DNA of 57,592 bases from an uncultured Lachnospiraceae bacterium. GTDB lineage: Bacteria > Bacillota > Clostridia > Lachnospirales > Lachnospiraceae. Position numbers and translations under genes: made by a program. The notes under the pieces were generated by a model, which made no database searches, had not been told where the DNA came from, and saw nothing but the letters and a program-made list of their open reading frames with translations. How positions within the stretch are numbered: the stretch's first letter is position 1; every line of letters begins with the position of its first letter. Of this stretch, positions 1-8,409 are shown piece by piece. The DNA is taken from positions 1 through 57,592 of the forward strand of contig CAJUNR010000031.1 of assembly GCA_910587765.1 (NCBI GenBank), read 5' to 3'.

Positions 1-53
<53 letters not shown>

Positions 54-75
54 TTCGAGTAATTCTTACTCACAT

Positions 76-148
<73 letters not shown>

Positions 149-209
149 TTTTTTGTAATTTATATAGTCGGCATTTGAGAATCCGGTGCCGTTTATCGGT
201 TACAAAAAT

Positions 210-282
210 GGGGTATTAGCTCAGTCGGTAGAGCACTTGACTTTTAATCAAGTTGTCCGGGGTTCGAATCCCCGATGCCTCA
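210..282 (+). tRNA. tRNA-Lys(TTT)
   Basis: Complete 73-nt cloverleaf. Acceptor GGGGTAT pairs with ATGCCTC using two G:T pairs, the anticodon loop is CTTTTAA (TTT), the T loop is TTCGAAT and the discriminator is A. It is the last gene of the tRNA cluster, directly before a terminator. Confidence 0.97.
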
Positions 283-291
283 TACTTTCAG

Positions 292-323
292 AAGAACACC
301 GTTGTTATGGCGGTGTTCTTTTC
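292..323 (+). terminator. rho-independent terminator of the tRNA cluster
   Basis: A perfect 10-bp stem, AAGAACACCG with CGGTGTTCTT, has a 9-nt loop and runs into TTTTCT. It begins ten bases after the tRNA-Lys discriminator base, so it most likely ends the tRNA transcript. Confidence 0.85.
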
Positions 324-326
324 TAT

Positions 327-456
327 GCACACGGGCGTCCAGATGAAATATGTCAGCAAGCTGACGGACACCCGGTGCGCGAGTAGGGGAAGATGAATCT
401 TCCCTACTCGATTGCATACAGGCGCCAGGGAAGATTGTATTGCAGTTTATTTTTTA
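327..456 (+). ncRNA. candidate structured small RNA (three hairpins)
   Basis: The gap between the tRNA terminator and the next gene holds three hairpins in series. The first pairs 327-340 with 366-378 (GCAC, CGGG and GTCC blocks against GGAC, CCCG and GTGC) and encloses a perfect 6-bp hairpin GTCAGC-AA-GCTGAC at 352-365. The second is 380-410. The third pairs TTGCATACA (412-420) with TGTATTGCA (436-444) and is followed by TTTATTTTTT, as in an intrinsic terminator. No open reading frame with a ribosome site fits here. I know no family it belongs to. It could also be a repeated extragenic palindrome rather than a transcript. Confidence 0.35.
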
Positions 457-473
457 TGGTTCTCATAGAAAAG

Positions 474-502
474 ATGACAAATCTGAAAAAATAGGGTAAA
501 AT
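474..502 (+). promoter_or_regulatory. predicted sigma-A promoter for the 575 gene
   Basis: ATGACA (-35, one mismatch) at 474-479 and TAAAAT (-10) at 497-502 are separated by exactly 17 nt. They lie about 70 nt before the start codon of the cytidylate-kinase-like gene and could drive it and the genes that follow closely. Confidence 0.55.
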
Positions 503-574
503 ATAGGATATATTACCAAACAGCGGATGGATGATAATGTATATATTTTAAAATATTTTTCAGGAGGTATCTGT

Positions 575-1192
575 ATGAAAAAGAGAGTCATAACCATCAG
601 CAGACAGAATGGAAGCGGCGGAAGATATATCGGAGAAAAACTGGGGGAGGCGCTGAAAATCCCCTGTTATGATGAAAAGCTGATGGACATGGTGGCAAAG
701 GAAAGCGGATTTGCACTGGACTTTGTGGAGGAAAAAGGGGAACGGATTACGGGAAGTCTTCTTTTTAACATCGCAAGCAGCCTCACATATGCGAATAATG
801 TCTTTACCGGGAACGGTACTTCGCTGCAGGATGAGATTTATTTTATACAGAATCGTATTATCAAAGATCTGGCGGAAAAAGAGCCGTGTGTGATCGTCGG
901 AAGATGTGCGGATTACGTACTGAGAGACAGAGAGGATTGTCTGCATGTGTTTATCGTCGCCGATGAGAAAAGCAAACTAGAACGTGCGGTGAAGTATTAT
1001 GGGTTGTCGGAGAAAGACGCGGCTTCGGTACTGAAAAAGAAGGATAAAGCGCGTTATAATCATTATAAATATTATACGGATCAGGATTGGGGCATGGCTG
1101 CCAATTACGATCTGTGTCTGAACAGCGGACTCCTGGGAATTGAAGGCTGCGTCAAAGTGATACAGGATGTATTCAGCCGGTTTAACGATTGA
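575..1192 (+). CDS. cytidylate kinase-like family protein
   Basis: A 205-residue cytosolic protein of the cytidylate-kinase-like (AAK6) group of P-loop nucleotide kinases. The N-terminus reads ITISRQNGSGG, a P-loop variant at residues 7-17, and a basic stretch around residues 145-160 resembles a lid region. The start at 575 is chosen because CAGGAGG sits 7 nt upstream; an in-frame ATG at 527 has no ribosome site. Members of this group are common in Lachnospiraceae and their substrate is not established; the true cmk gene is normally a different protein. The GT-C gene begins 39 nt downstream on the same strand, so co-transcription is likely. Confidence 0.8.
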   Translation: MKKRVITISRQNGSGGRYIGEKLGEALKIPCYDEKLMDMVAKESGFALDFVEEKGERITGSLLFNIASSLTYANNVFTGNGTSLQDEIYFIQNRIIKDLAEKEPCVIVGRCADYVLRDREDCLHVFIVADEKSKLERAVKYYGLSEKDAASVLKKKDKARYNHYKYYTDQDWGMAANYDLCLNSGLLGIEGCVKVIQDVFSRFND

Positions 1193-1231
1193 GATCAGGC
1201 GTTAAACCGTATATAGCGGGTAACGGGACAG

Positions 1232-3007
1232 ATGGCGGAAAAAAGAAAACGTTTCACAACCGAATTTTGGATTTTTGCAGGAGCACTGCTCCTGCTCTTT
1301 TCCGTGTTTCTGTGGAGACAGTTTTATGGATTTAACAAGAATGATGAAATCTTTTATATCAGCACGGTTTACCGTTTTTTCCAGGGAGACGCCATGCTGG
1401 TGGATGAATGGAATAATGTACAGTTATTTGCGTTTATCACCTATCCTTTGTATTGTTTCATTCGTTTTTTCCAAAATTCCAATGAAGGGATTGTCCTTAT
1501 TTTCCGCATCGTCTATCTGATCTTTCAGGCGTCGGTAGCTGTTTACTGCTTCTGTCGTATGAAATCGGCAGGGTGGATCCGTATTCTGCCTGCTCTGTAT
1601 TATTTTATAACAACACCGTATAATATTAACAGTCTGTCTTATAACACGCTTGCGTTCGGATTTGTTCTTCTGTCGTTTGTTACCGTCGCATGCACGGAAA
1701 CGCCGAAAATCTTTGATTTTATCGTTCTTGGTTTTTTTATGGCGGGCGCGGTATTGGCAAATCCCTATGCGGTGCTGTTGTTTCTCATTTATGGCGCGGT
1801 ATGTGTTGTTGTCTCGCTGATCTCTTCCGTGCGGAAACAAAGACAGAGTCGACAGCGCTCTGTTTCGCCGGCTGCTGTGGAGACGGAATCGTCCGGCAGA
1901 ATATGTGGTCAGGCAACGATACAAGTTCCTGAGGCTTTAAGATTTAAAAATTATCTGTTTGTCTGTCTGGGAGCTTTTCTGATATTTGTTCTCTTTGTCT
2001 TATTTGTATTTTCCAGAGGAACGTTTGAGGAGATTCTGGAGTGTATCACCTATATTGTCATGGATTCAGAACGCCAGAAATCTTTCTGGGAAAAGTTTGT
2101 CCGTTATTTTATAAGGATACATCGGTACTATCGGATACCGCTTTATATGACCGGACTTCTGCTTTTGCTTTGGCTTGCTGACAGGGGGAAGAAAATACCT
2201 TCGTCCTTATATCTTGTTCTTATATTTTCAGCGACGATTCCCTCTATTCTGTATTATGGATTTTTCTGGGAGATGGTGGGAATCAATTATATGCTGATTC
2301 CGCTCGCTTTTGCGGGGTTTATTTCGTATCTGATCACAGAAGACAGAAACCGGAAATTATTTTACGGATGGTATCTCCCGGGACTGTTCTATACGCTGCT
2401 CGCTCATTTTGCGACAAATACGGGAATCTATACAGTGTCTGCGTCTTATATGATACCTTCCGCCGTTTCCATTATTTTTATAGGAAAAGCGGTCGGGGAG
2501 CAGAAGAAGACGGTATGGCTCCGGACTTTTGCGATAGCGCTTTTTTCTGTTCAGTTTGCAGCCGGAATTTATCAGAGAATTTTCTACGTGTGGGGGGACG
2601 ATCATCTTCCGTATCTGACGCGTACGCTTTCCGAGGGACCGCTGAAAGGAATCCGCACTTCGGAGGAAAATGAGAAGCTGTATGAAGACGTTCTTATGGA
2701 TTTGAAGGAAGTTCCCGTTACTTCAGCGGACAGGCTTCTGGTAATCGGAATTGCGCCGTGGATGTATCTGAGTACGGAAGCGGAATGTGCGGCGTATTCT
2801 ACATGGGAGATTTCCGAGACGGACCCGTTGATTCCGGTTTACTATGAGATACGCCGGGAGAAGCTGCCGACGGTCGTCTACTTTTATGAATATGAAGAGA
2901 GCATACTGGAAACGGAAACGGCGTCTTATTTTATGGATCAGGGGTTTGAACCTGTCCGTATGAGGCGCGGGATACTGCTTTTAAATCAAGACTCCGCGGC
3001 AGGCTGA
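1232..3007 (+). CDS. polytopic membrane glycosyltransferase, GT-C/ArnT-like
   Basis: A 591-residue integral membrane protein with roughly a dozen hydrophobic segments. After the first membrane segment an acidic motif NKNDEIFYI (about residues 35-43) sits where GT-C enzymes (GT39/ArnT/PMT) carry their catalytic aspartate in the first outer loop. A soluble tail of about 140 residues follows the last membrane segment. GT-C enzymes transfer a sugar from a polyprenyl-phosphate donor on the outer face of the membrane. The downstream genes would supply such a donor, so I infer that this is the terminal transferase of the cassette. A basic cytoplasmic loop around residues 198-230 is not typical. Family assignment rests on topology and the DE motif only. 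Confidence 0.65.
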   Translation: MAEKRKRFTTEFWIFAGALLLLFSVFLWRQFYGFNKNDEIFYISTVYRFFQGDAMLVDEWNNVQLFAFITYPLYCFIRFFQNSNEGIVLIFRIVYLIFQASVAVYCFCRMKSAGWIRILPALYYFITTPYNINSLSYNTLAFGFVLLSFVTVACTETPKIFDFIVLGFFMAGAVLANPYAVLLFLIYGAVCVVVSLISSVRKQRQSRQRSVSPAAVETESSGRICGQATIQVPEALRFKNYLFVCLGAFLIFVLFVLFVFSRGTFEEILECITYIVMDSERQKSFWEKFVRYFIRIHRYYRIPLYMTGLLLLLWLADRGKKIPSSLYLVLIFSATIPSILYYGFFWEMVGINYMLIPLAFAGFISYLITEDRNRKLFYGWYLPGLFYTLLAHFATNTGIYTVSASYMIPSAVSIIFIGKAVGEQKKTVWLRTFAIALFSVQFAAGIYQRIFYVWGDDHLPYLTRTLSEGPLKGIRTSEENEKLYEDVLMDLKEVPVTSADRLLVIGIAPWMYLSTEAECAAYSTWEISETDPLIPVYYEIRREKLPTVVYFYEYEESILETETASYFMDQGFEPVRMRRGILLLNQDSAAG

Positions 3008-3077
3008 CAGGGCGTCAAAGCGATTCAGGGTCCAATGTCTGAACGCATGGAGAACATTCATCGGGAAAGGATAAGAA

Positions 3078-4208
3078 ATGATTGATTTTAATGTACCCCC
3101 TTATGTGGGAACAGAAATGAAATATGTAGAAGAAGCAGTTGCAAAAAATCATAAAATCTGCGGCGACGGTCCTTTTACGCACAGATGCAGCGAATGGCTT
3201 GAGGAGAGAACAAAGGCAGAGAAGGCGCTGCTTACAACTTCCTGCACTCATGCGACAGAACTTGCGGCGCTTCTTGCTAATATCAAAGAGGGGGATGAAG
3301 TCATCATGCCTTCCTATACCTTTGTATCTACTGCAGATGCATTTGTGCTCAGGGGAGCGCTTCCGGTGTTTGTGGACATCCGTCCGGATACCATGAACAT
3401 AGACGAGGAGAAGATTGAGGCGGCTGTTACAGAGAGAACAAAGGCGATTGTCCCCGTTCATTATGCGGGAGTCTCCTGTGAGATGGACCGGATTCTGGAG
3501 ATCGCAGAGAAATATCGCCTGGCTGTCATAGAAGACGCCGCTCAGGGAATTTTGAGCACGTATAAGGGAAAAGCGCTGGGAACGATCGGAGATTATGGTT
3601 GTTTTTCCTTCCATGAGACGAAAAATTACAGCATGGGAGAGGGAGGCGCACTGCTGATCCGGGATCGGAGAAATGTAGAGCGGGCGGAGATTATAAGAGA
3701 AAAGGGGACAAACCGTTCAAAGTTCTTTCGCGGGCAGATCGATAAGTATACCTGGGTGGATGCGGGTTCTTCTTATCTGCCGAGCGATATCAACGCCGCC
3801 TATCTTCTGGCTCAGTTTGAGCGGGCGGACGAAATCTTCGATGACCGGATGAAAAGCTGGAATCTTTACCGGAAACTTCTCTCGCCTCTGGCAGAGGAAG
3901 GAAAGATTGAGCTTCCCTGTCTGCCGGAAGGGTGTACGCACAATGCCCATATGTTTTATATTAAGGCAAAGAATCTGGAAGAACGCACGGAACTGATTCG
4001 TTTTTTGAAAGCAAATGATATCCAGGCGGTCTTTCACTATATTCCTCTTCACGGCTCGCCCGCGGGACAGAGGTTCGGACGATTTCACGGAGAGGATGTT
4101 TATACAACAAAAGAAAGCGAGAGGCTGACAAGACTTCCCATGTTTTATGGGCTGAAAGAAGAACAGGTGTGTTATATCTCAGAGAAGATTATGGAGTTTT
4201 ACCATTAG
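3078..4208 (+). CDS. rffA: dTDP-4-amino-4,6-dideoxygalactose transaminase (WecE/RffA type)
   Basis: A 376-residue PLP-dependent DegT/DnrJ/EryC1/StrS aminotransferase. It matches the E. coli RffA/WecE pattern closely all along its length: PPYVGTE near the N-terminus, MPSYTFVSTADAFVLRG at 78-93, VEDAAQG-type motif at 151-157, the PLP lysine K182 in FHETKNYS, and the terminal block HYIPLHGSPAG. The family converts dTDP-4-keto-6-deoxy-D-glucose to the 4-amino sugar using glutamate. Start 3078 follows GAAAGGA by 7 nt. The genes for the dTDP-sugar precursor (rmlA, rmlB) are not in the window. It stands between a membrane glycosyltransferase and an ATP-grasp ligase, which points to an envelope amino sugar. 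Confidence 0.88.
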   Translation: MIDFNVPPYVGTEMKYVEEAVAKNHKICGDGPFTHRCSEWLEERTKAEKALLTTSCTHATELAALLANIKEGDEVIMPSYTFVSTADAFVLRGALPVFVDIRPDTMNIDEEKIEAAVTERTKAIVPVHYAGVSCEMDRILEIAEKYRLAVIEDAAQGILSTYKGKALGTIGDYGCFSFHETKNYSMGEGGALLIRDRRNVERAEIIREKGTNRSKFFRGQIDKYTWVDAGSSYLPSDINAAYLLAQFERADEIFDDRMKSWNLYRKLLSPLAEEGKIELPCLPEGCTHNAHMFYIKAKNLEERTELIRFLKANDIQAVFHYIPLHGSPAGQRFGRFHGEDVYTTKESERLTRLPMFYGLKEEQVCYISEKIMEFYH

Positions 4209-4226
4209 AAAGACGAAGGAAACGCT

Positions 4227-5333
4227 ATGAAAAAGATCGTGATTATCGGTGCAAACGATTTTCAGAATCAGTTGATCCTGAAAGCAAAAGAGATGGGCTT
4301 TGAAACACATGTATTTGCGTGGAAGGATGGTTCCACGGGGGAACGGACAGCCGATTATTTCTATCCGATTGATGTCGTAAAGACAGATCAGATTCTGAAA
4401 GTCTGCAGAGAGATCCGTCCGGATGCGGTGGCCTCCATTGCGTCTGATCTGACAAATATCGCTGTGAGCAAAGTAGCTTCCGCGCTCGGTCTGCCCTGCA
4501 ACAGCCCGGAGTGTATCCGTATCTCCACCAATAAATACGCCATGCGGGAGGCGTTTACCAAAGCCGGCATTGCCACTCCGAGGTTCTACCGGGTCGATCG
4601 GATGGAAGCTTATCTGTATGGGCTGAGGCTTCCGGTAATTGTAAAACCCACGGACCGCTCCGGCAGCCGTGCGATTACAAAAGTGACCGATTTCAGCGAT
4701 CTGGAAGAGGCGATCCAAAGAGCAGTCGAACAGTCCTTTGAGAAGCAGGCGATTGTGGAGGAGTTTATTGAGGGCGAAGAGTACAGTTATGAGGCGATCT
4801 CATACAAGGGGACGCATATGAAACTTGCCATTACAAAAAAATATACGACAGGGGAACCGCATTTTATCGAGACCGGTCATGTAGAGCCGTGCACGTTCTC
4901 GGAGGATATGCTCTATAAAATAAATTATGTGATGAGGAGGGCGCTGGATGCTCTCAAGATTACAGACGGAGCTTCTCACGGGGAATTTAAAGTTACTCCC
5001 AACGGAAAAGTACGTATTATAGAGATCGGTTCCCGAATGGGAGGAGACTGCATCGGTTCCGATCTCGTTCCGCTGTCCACAGGATATGATTATATGGAGA
5101 TGGTCATTGATGTGGCCTGCGGAAAGGAACCGAGACTGATCAGAAAATCGGCTCCCAAACGGGCGGAAGTTCGGTTCCTTTTCAACAGGGAAGACGTGGA
5201 AGCGATGGAGCGTTATCAGGCGGAGCATCCGGAAAACATCGTGCGGATCAGTGAAATTGATCCGTCGAAGCTTGGCAGTGCGTCCGACAGTTCCACCAGA
5301 GCCGGTTATTATATTACAGCGGAAAATCTGTGA
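4227..5333 (+). CDS. ATP-grasp family ligase
   Basis: A 368-residue ATP-grasp enzyme of the carbamoyl-phosphate-synthase-like type. The N-terminal preATP-grasp Rossmann part starts KIVIIGANDFQ. The ATP-binding part follows, with IVKPTDRSGSRAIT (about 135-148) and the lid-side IVEEFIEGEEYSYEA (about 175-190). The catalytic end reads GEFKVT and IEIGSRMGGD (about 251-275). Such enzymes form amide bonds by way of an acyl phosphate. Placed 18 nt after an amino-sugar transaminase, its acceptor may be the new sugar amine and its donor an amino or other carboxylic acid; this is inference. The next gene starts 17 nt after its stop codon. Confidence 0.75.
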   Translation: MKKIVIIGANDFQNQLILKAKEMGFETHVFAWKDGSTGERTADYFYPIDVVKTDQILKVCREIRPDAVASIASDLTNIAVSKVASALGLPCNSPECIRISTNKYAMREAFTKAGIATPRFYRVDRMEAYLYGLRLPVIVKPTDRSGSRAITKVTDFSDLEEAIQRAVEQSFEKQAIVEEFIEGEEYSYEAISYKGTHMKLAITKKYTTGEPHFIETGHVEPCTFSEDMLYKINYVMRRALDALKITDGASHGEFKVTPNGKVRIIEIGSRMGGDCIGSDLVPLSTGYDYMEMVIDVACGKEPRLIRKSAPKRAEVRFLFNREDVEAMERYQAEHPENIVRISEIDPSKLGSASDSSTRAGYYITAENL

Positions 5334-5350
5334 CGGAAAAGAGGAGAAAA

Positions 5351-6310
5351 ATGCGGTATTCTGTGATCATTCCTTGTTATAAATCGGATCAGACGATTGA
5401 ACATGTGGTAAACCTCACAAGAGAGGAAATGAGAAAGCAAAACAGAGAAGATCTGGAGTTTGTTCTGGTGAATGACTGCTCTCCGGACGGAGGGAAAACC
5501 ATTGAGAAGTTGAAGGAGATGGCAGAAAATCATGCGGACGTAAAAGTGATTGATCTCGCCGTCAATTGCGGACAGCACAATGCTCTGATGGCGGCTCTGC
5601 GCCATGCGGAGGGTGATGTGATTATCGGTATGGATGATGACGGACAGACGCATCCGTCCCAGCTTCCCGCGCTTTTTGAGATGCTGGACCAGGGATACGA
5701 TCTGGTGTATGGATATTATCCGCAGAAAAAACACAGTTGGTTCCGCAATCTGGGCAGCCGTTTTAACGACCTGACCGTCAACATGATGATTAAAAAACCG
5801 AAAGAAGTGCGTACTTCCAGTTATTTTGTAGTGAGAAAATTTGTCAGGGATTATGCCGTCGAATACACAGGGAGTTATACGTACCTGCTGGGACTGTTCA
5901 TGCGCTGTACGCAGAATATTGCCAGCGTGCCGATTCAGCATTTTGAAAGAGAAGCGGGAGAATCCGGATATACGTTAAAACAACTGATCCGTCTCTGGTC
6001 CAGCATCATTGGATTTTCCGTGGTTCCCCTCAGGGTTGCTTCCATTACCGGTTTTGTCTCCGCGGGCGCCGGACTTCTGGCGGCGCTGTGGATTCTGATT
6101 CGCAAATTTATTGATCCGAATCTGTCCATGGGATGGCCCTCGATCATGTGCGCGATTTTCTTCTTCTTCGGATTGAACTTTATGTTTCTGGGCATGATCG
6201 GGGAGTATCTGGGCAGGATGTTCCTTGGTATGAACAGAGAACCGCAGTATGTAATAAAGGCAACTTATAATATACAAAAGACCAAAAAGGAGGAGACGGA
6301 TCTATTATGA
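5351..6310 (+). CDS. polyprenyl-phosphate glycosyltransferase, GT2 (ArnC/GtrB-like)
   Basis: A 319-residue protein. Residues 1-215 form a GT-A domain with SVIIPCYKS at the N-terminus, VNDCSPDGG (about 40-48) and the metal-binding motif MDDDGQTHPSQ (about 96-106). Two C-terminal membrane helices follow (about 222-245 and 257-283). This is the layout of ArnC, GtrB and dolichol-phosphate-mannose synthase type enzymes, which move a nucleotide-activated sugar onto undecaprenyl phosphate on the cytoplasmic face. ATG 5351 is preferred because GAGGAG lies just upstream; a GTG at 5330 lacks a ribosome site. Its stop overlaps the next start (ATGA), so translation is coupled. Confidence 0.85.
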   Translation: MRYSVIIPCYKSDQTIEHVVNLTREEMRKQNREDLEFVLVNDCSPDGGKTIEKLKEMAENHADVKVIDLAVNCGQHNALMAALRHAEGDVIIGMDDDGQTHPSQLPALFEMLDQGYDLVYGYYPQKKHSWFRNLGSRFNDLTVNMMIKKPKEVRTSSYFVVRKFVRDYAVEYTGSYTYLLGLFMRCTQNIASVPIQHFEREAGESGYTLKQLIRLWSSIIGFSVVPLRVASITGFVSAGAGLLAALWILIRKFIDPNLSMGWPSIMCAIFFFFGLNFMFLGMIGEYLGRMFLGMNREPQYVIKATYNIQKTKKEETDLL

Positions 6311-6666
6311 CGGAGTCCGGGAAAAGCAATCGTCCGAAAATATTACTTCTTTTGTCCCTGTCTCTGGTGATTCAGAGTCTCAGTTCCGTATTTATAAAAT
6401 ATGCGGGAAAATACGAAACGCTTTCCAGAGAATTTCTGTTTTTTTATTTTCTGGCCATCGTATGTCTCGGCGTTTTTGCCATTATGTGGCAGTTTCTTCT
6501 GGAACTGATTCCGCTGACGACAGCCTATCTCAGGAAAGGAATCCTGTATATTCTGATCCTGATCTGGTCGGTGATCCTTTTTAAAGAGCAGGTGACGATA
6601 AACAACATCATTGGCAGTATCATTATTATAGCGGGGATATGTATTCATGGAATGGATGAACATTAG
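6307..6666 (+). CDS. SMR/EmrE-like membrane protein, first subunit (ArnE/F-like)
   Basis: A 119-residue protein with four predicted membrane helices, of the small multidrug resistance/EamA fold. Helix ends match the ArnE/ArnF pattern, for example PLTTAYLRKG (about 75-84) and KEQVTINNIIGSIIIIAG near the C-terminus. Such short proteins work as dimers; ArnE and ArnF are required to flip undecaprenyl-phosphate-aminoarabinose. It overlaps the GT2 stop by 4 nt and the next SMR gene by 20 nt, so the pair is probably made in equal amounts. A drug exporter cannot be excluded by fold alone, but the context favours a lipid-linked sugar flippase. Confidence 0.75.
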   Translation: MTESGKSNRPKILLLLSLSLVIQSLSSVFIKYAGKYETLSREFLFFYFLAIVCLGVFAIMWQFLLELIPLTTAYLRKGILYILILIWSVILFKEQVTINNIIGSIIIIAGICIHGMDEH

Positions 6667-6991
6667 TTATTTTCTGGCTTTTTTGTCTGTATTTGTGGCC
6701 TCCATTTCTCAGATTCTGCTCAAGAGGTCCGCGGAGATGGAACATAAAAATATAATCTTTAAATTCCTGAACTGGCGGGTGATTGTCGGGTACGGACTCA
6801 TGTTCGGAACTACGATCCTCAATGTCTTCGCCTATCGGGGTGTGGAACTGAAGGTGACGCCCATGATTGAATCTACGGGAATCATATGGGTGACGATACT
6901 GGCGACGTTTCTTCTCGGGGAGAAGCCGTCAAAGAAAGTACTTCTTTCCATTGCAGTTACCGTAATCGGCATTATTGTGTTTTCTTTATAA
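6647..6991 (+). CDS. SMR/EmrE-like membrane protein, second subunit (ArnE/F-like)
   Basis: A 114-residue, four-helix protein related to the preceding one. It shows FLSVFVASISQILLKRSAE at the N-terminus, where the SMR fold has its first helix, and ATFLLGEKPSKKV before the last helix. The two unequal copies suggest a heterodimeric flippase like ArnE-ArnF. An internal ATG at 6656 is another possible start. The stop codon shares one base with the start of the decarboxylase gene. No membrane-independent function is suggested. Confidence 0.75.
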   Translation: MEWMNISYFLAFLSVFVASISQILLKRSAEMEHKNIIFKFLNWRVIVGYGLMFGTTILNVFAYRGVELKVTPMIESTGIIWVTILATFLLGEKPSKKVLLSIAVTVIGIIVFSL

Positions 6992-8409
6992 TGATGGGTG
7001 AATTATTAGAAGCTTTAAAAAAATATGCGGATTCCGATTATCTTCCCATGCATATGCCCGGTCACAAGCGCTGTACAGGAGAGATCGGCGATCCGTATTT
7101 TATTGATATTACGGAGATTGAAGGCTTTGACAACCTGCATCACGCAGAAGGAATCCTGCTGCGCGCGCAGGAGCGCGCGGCGGCCTTATATCACTCGGAG
7201 GAGACGCATTATCTGGTCAATGGGAGCACCGCGGGAATACTGGCGGCCGTATCCGGTTGTACGGACTTCGGAGGAAAACTTTTGATGGCGAGAAACTGCC
7301 ATAAGTCCGTATATCACGCGGCGCTCCTGAGAGGACTGCAGATCGTGTATCTTTATCCACAGTCCACCGGTGAAATGGGGATAAACGGCGTCATTTTGCC
7401 GGAAGATGTGGAGAATGCTCTAAGCGGCGGCATGGACATTCAGGCGGTGGTGATTACGTCCCCTACTTATGACGGTATCGTCTCCGATGTGGAGTGTATC
7501 GCGAAGATTGTTCATTCCTTTGGGATTCCTCTGATCGTGGATGAGGCTCATGGGGCGCATTTTCCGTTTTGTGACCATTTTCCGAAAGATTCCATAAACT
7601 GTAAAGCGGATGTAGTGATTCACAGTCTTCATAAGACGCTTCCCGCACTGACACAGACGGCTTTGATCCATTTCAACGGTCCTCTGATTGACAGAGAAAG
7701 GCTTTGCAGGTACCTGACCGTCTATCAGACCAGCAGTCCGTCTTATGTGCTGATGGCCGGACTGGACGAGTGTGTGCGCTGGATTTCAGAAAACGGAGAA
7801 ATTTTCGGGAAATTCGCTCTGGAACTTGAAAAGCTCAGAGCGGATCTTCGAGGTATGAGACATCTGAAACTTCTGGAAACGGACGGAATGGATCCGTCTA
7901 AAATTCTGATCTCTGTGCGGGAGACTGGTATGCATGGCCGGGAGCTGGCCGAACGGCTGAGAGAGGCATATCATATTGAGACGGAAATGGCATGCGGCAC
8001 TTATGTGTGTGCGCTCACTTCCGCGGCGGATACAGGAGACCGTCTGGAACGCCTGAAGAAAGCATTATTTGCCGTTGACCGGACGCTGGATGAGCAAAAA
8101 AGAGCTTCCGGCGGGAAAAAGGCGGCGGTTTCCGATGAAGTGATAAGAACCCGGAGTGTCTGTACACTTCTGGAAGCGGAAAATGAGGAGACGATACGGC
8201 TTCGTCTGCCGGAGGCCGGCGGAAGAATCAGCGGAGATTTTGTAACTCTGTATCCGCCGGGAATACCGATTCTTGCTCCGGGAGAGATCATTACAGAGGC
8301 AATCGTCAGGAGAATCGAAGGTTATCTGGAAGATGGTCTGGACATAGAAGGGCTTTCCGGGGACCGCATACGGGTATTCAAGAGAAGGAAAAGAGAAGAG
8401 AATGGGTAA
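6991..8409 (+). CDS. Orn/Lys/Arg decarboxylase family protein, short type
   Basis: A 472-residue PLP enzyme of the fold-type I basic amino acid decarboxylases, of the shorter Bacillota form (like B. subtilis YaaO/SpeA). Visible motifs are LPMHMPGHKR at 18-27, DEAHGAH at 184-190 and the PLP lysine K215 in HSLHKTLPALTQ. The C-terminal part carries the family ending PPGIPILAPGE. It should make a polyamine precursor (agmatine, cadaverine or putrescine); the substrate cannot be read from sequence. Start 6991 overlaps the SMR stop (TAATG) and has no clear ribosome site, so coupling is likely; ATG 6994 is equally possible. It overlaps the next gene by 8 nt. In B. subtilis the homologue also lies just before the tmk-holB genes. 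Confidence 0.85.
   Translation: MMGELLEALKKYADSDYLPMHMPGHKRCTGEIGDPYFIDITEIEGFDNLHHAEGILLRAQERAAALYHSEETHYLVNGSTAGILAAVSGCTDFGGKLLMARNCHKSVYHAALLRGLQIVYLYPQSTGEMGINGVILPEDVENALSGGMDIQAVVITSPTYDGIVSDVECIAKIVHSFGIPLIVDEAHGAHFPFCDHFPKDSINCKADVVIHSLHKTLPALTQTALIHFNGPLIDRERLCRYLTVYQTSSPSYVLMAGLDECVRWISENGEIFGKFALELEKLRADLRGMRHLKLLETDGMDPSKILISVRETGMHGRELAERLREAYHIETEMACGTYVCALTSAADTGDRLERLKKALFAVDRTLDEQKRASGGKKAAVSDEVIRTRSVCTLLEAENEETIRLRLPEAGGRISGDFVTLYPPGIPILAPGEIITEAIVRRIEGYLEDGLDIEGLSGDRIRVFKRRKREENG

Noticed and set aside
6307..6991. Paired SMR drug exporter
   Set aside because: Fold alone would allow it, but the overlap with an ArnC-like GT2 gene and the ArnE/F-like pairing make a lipid-linked sugar flippase more likely.
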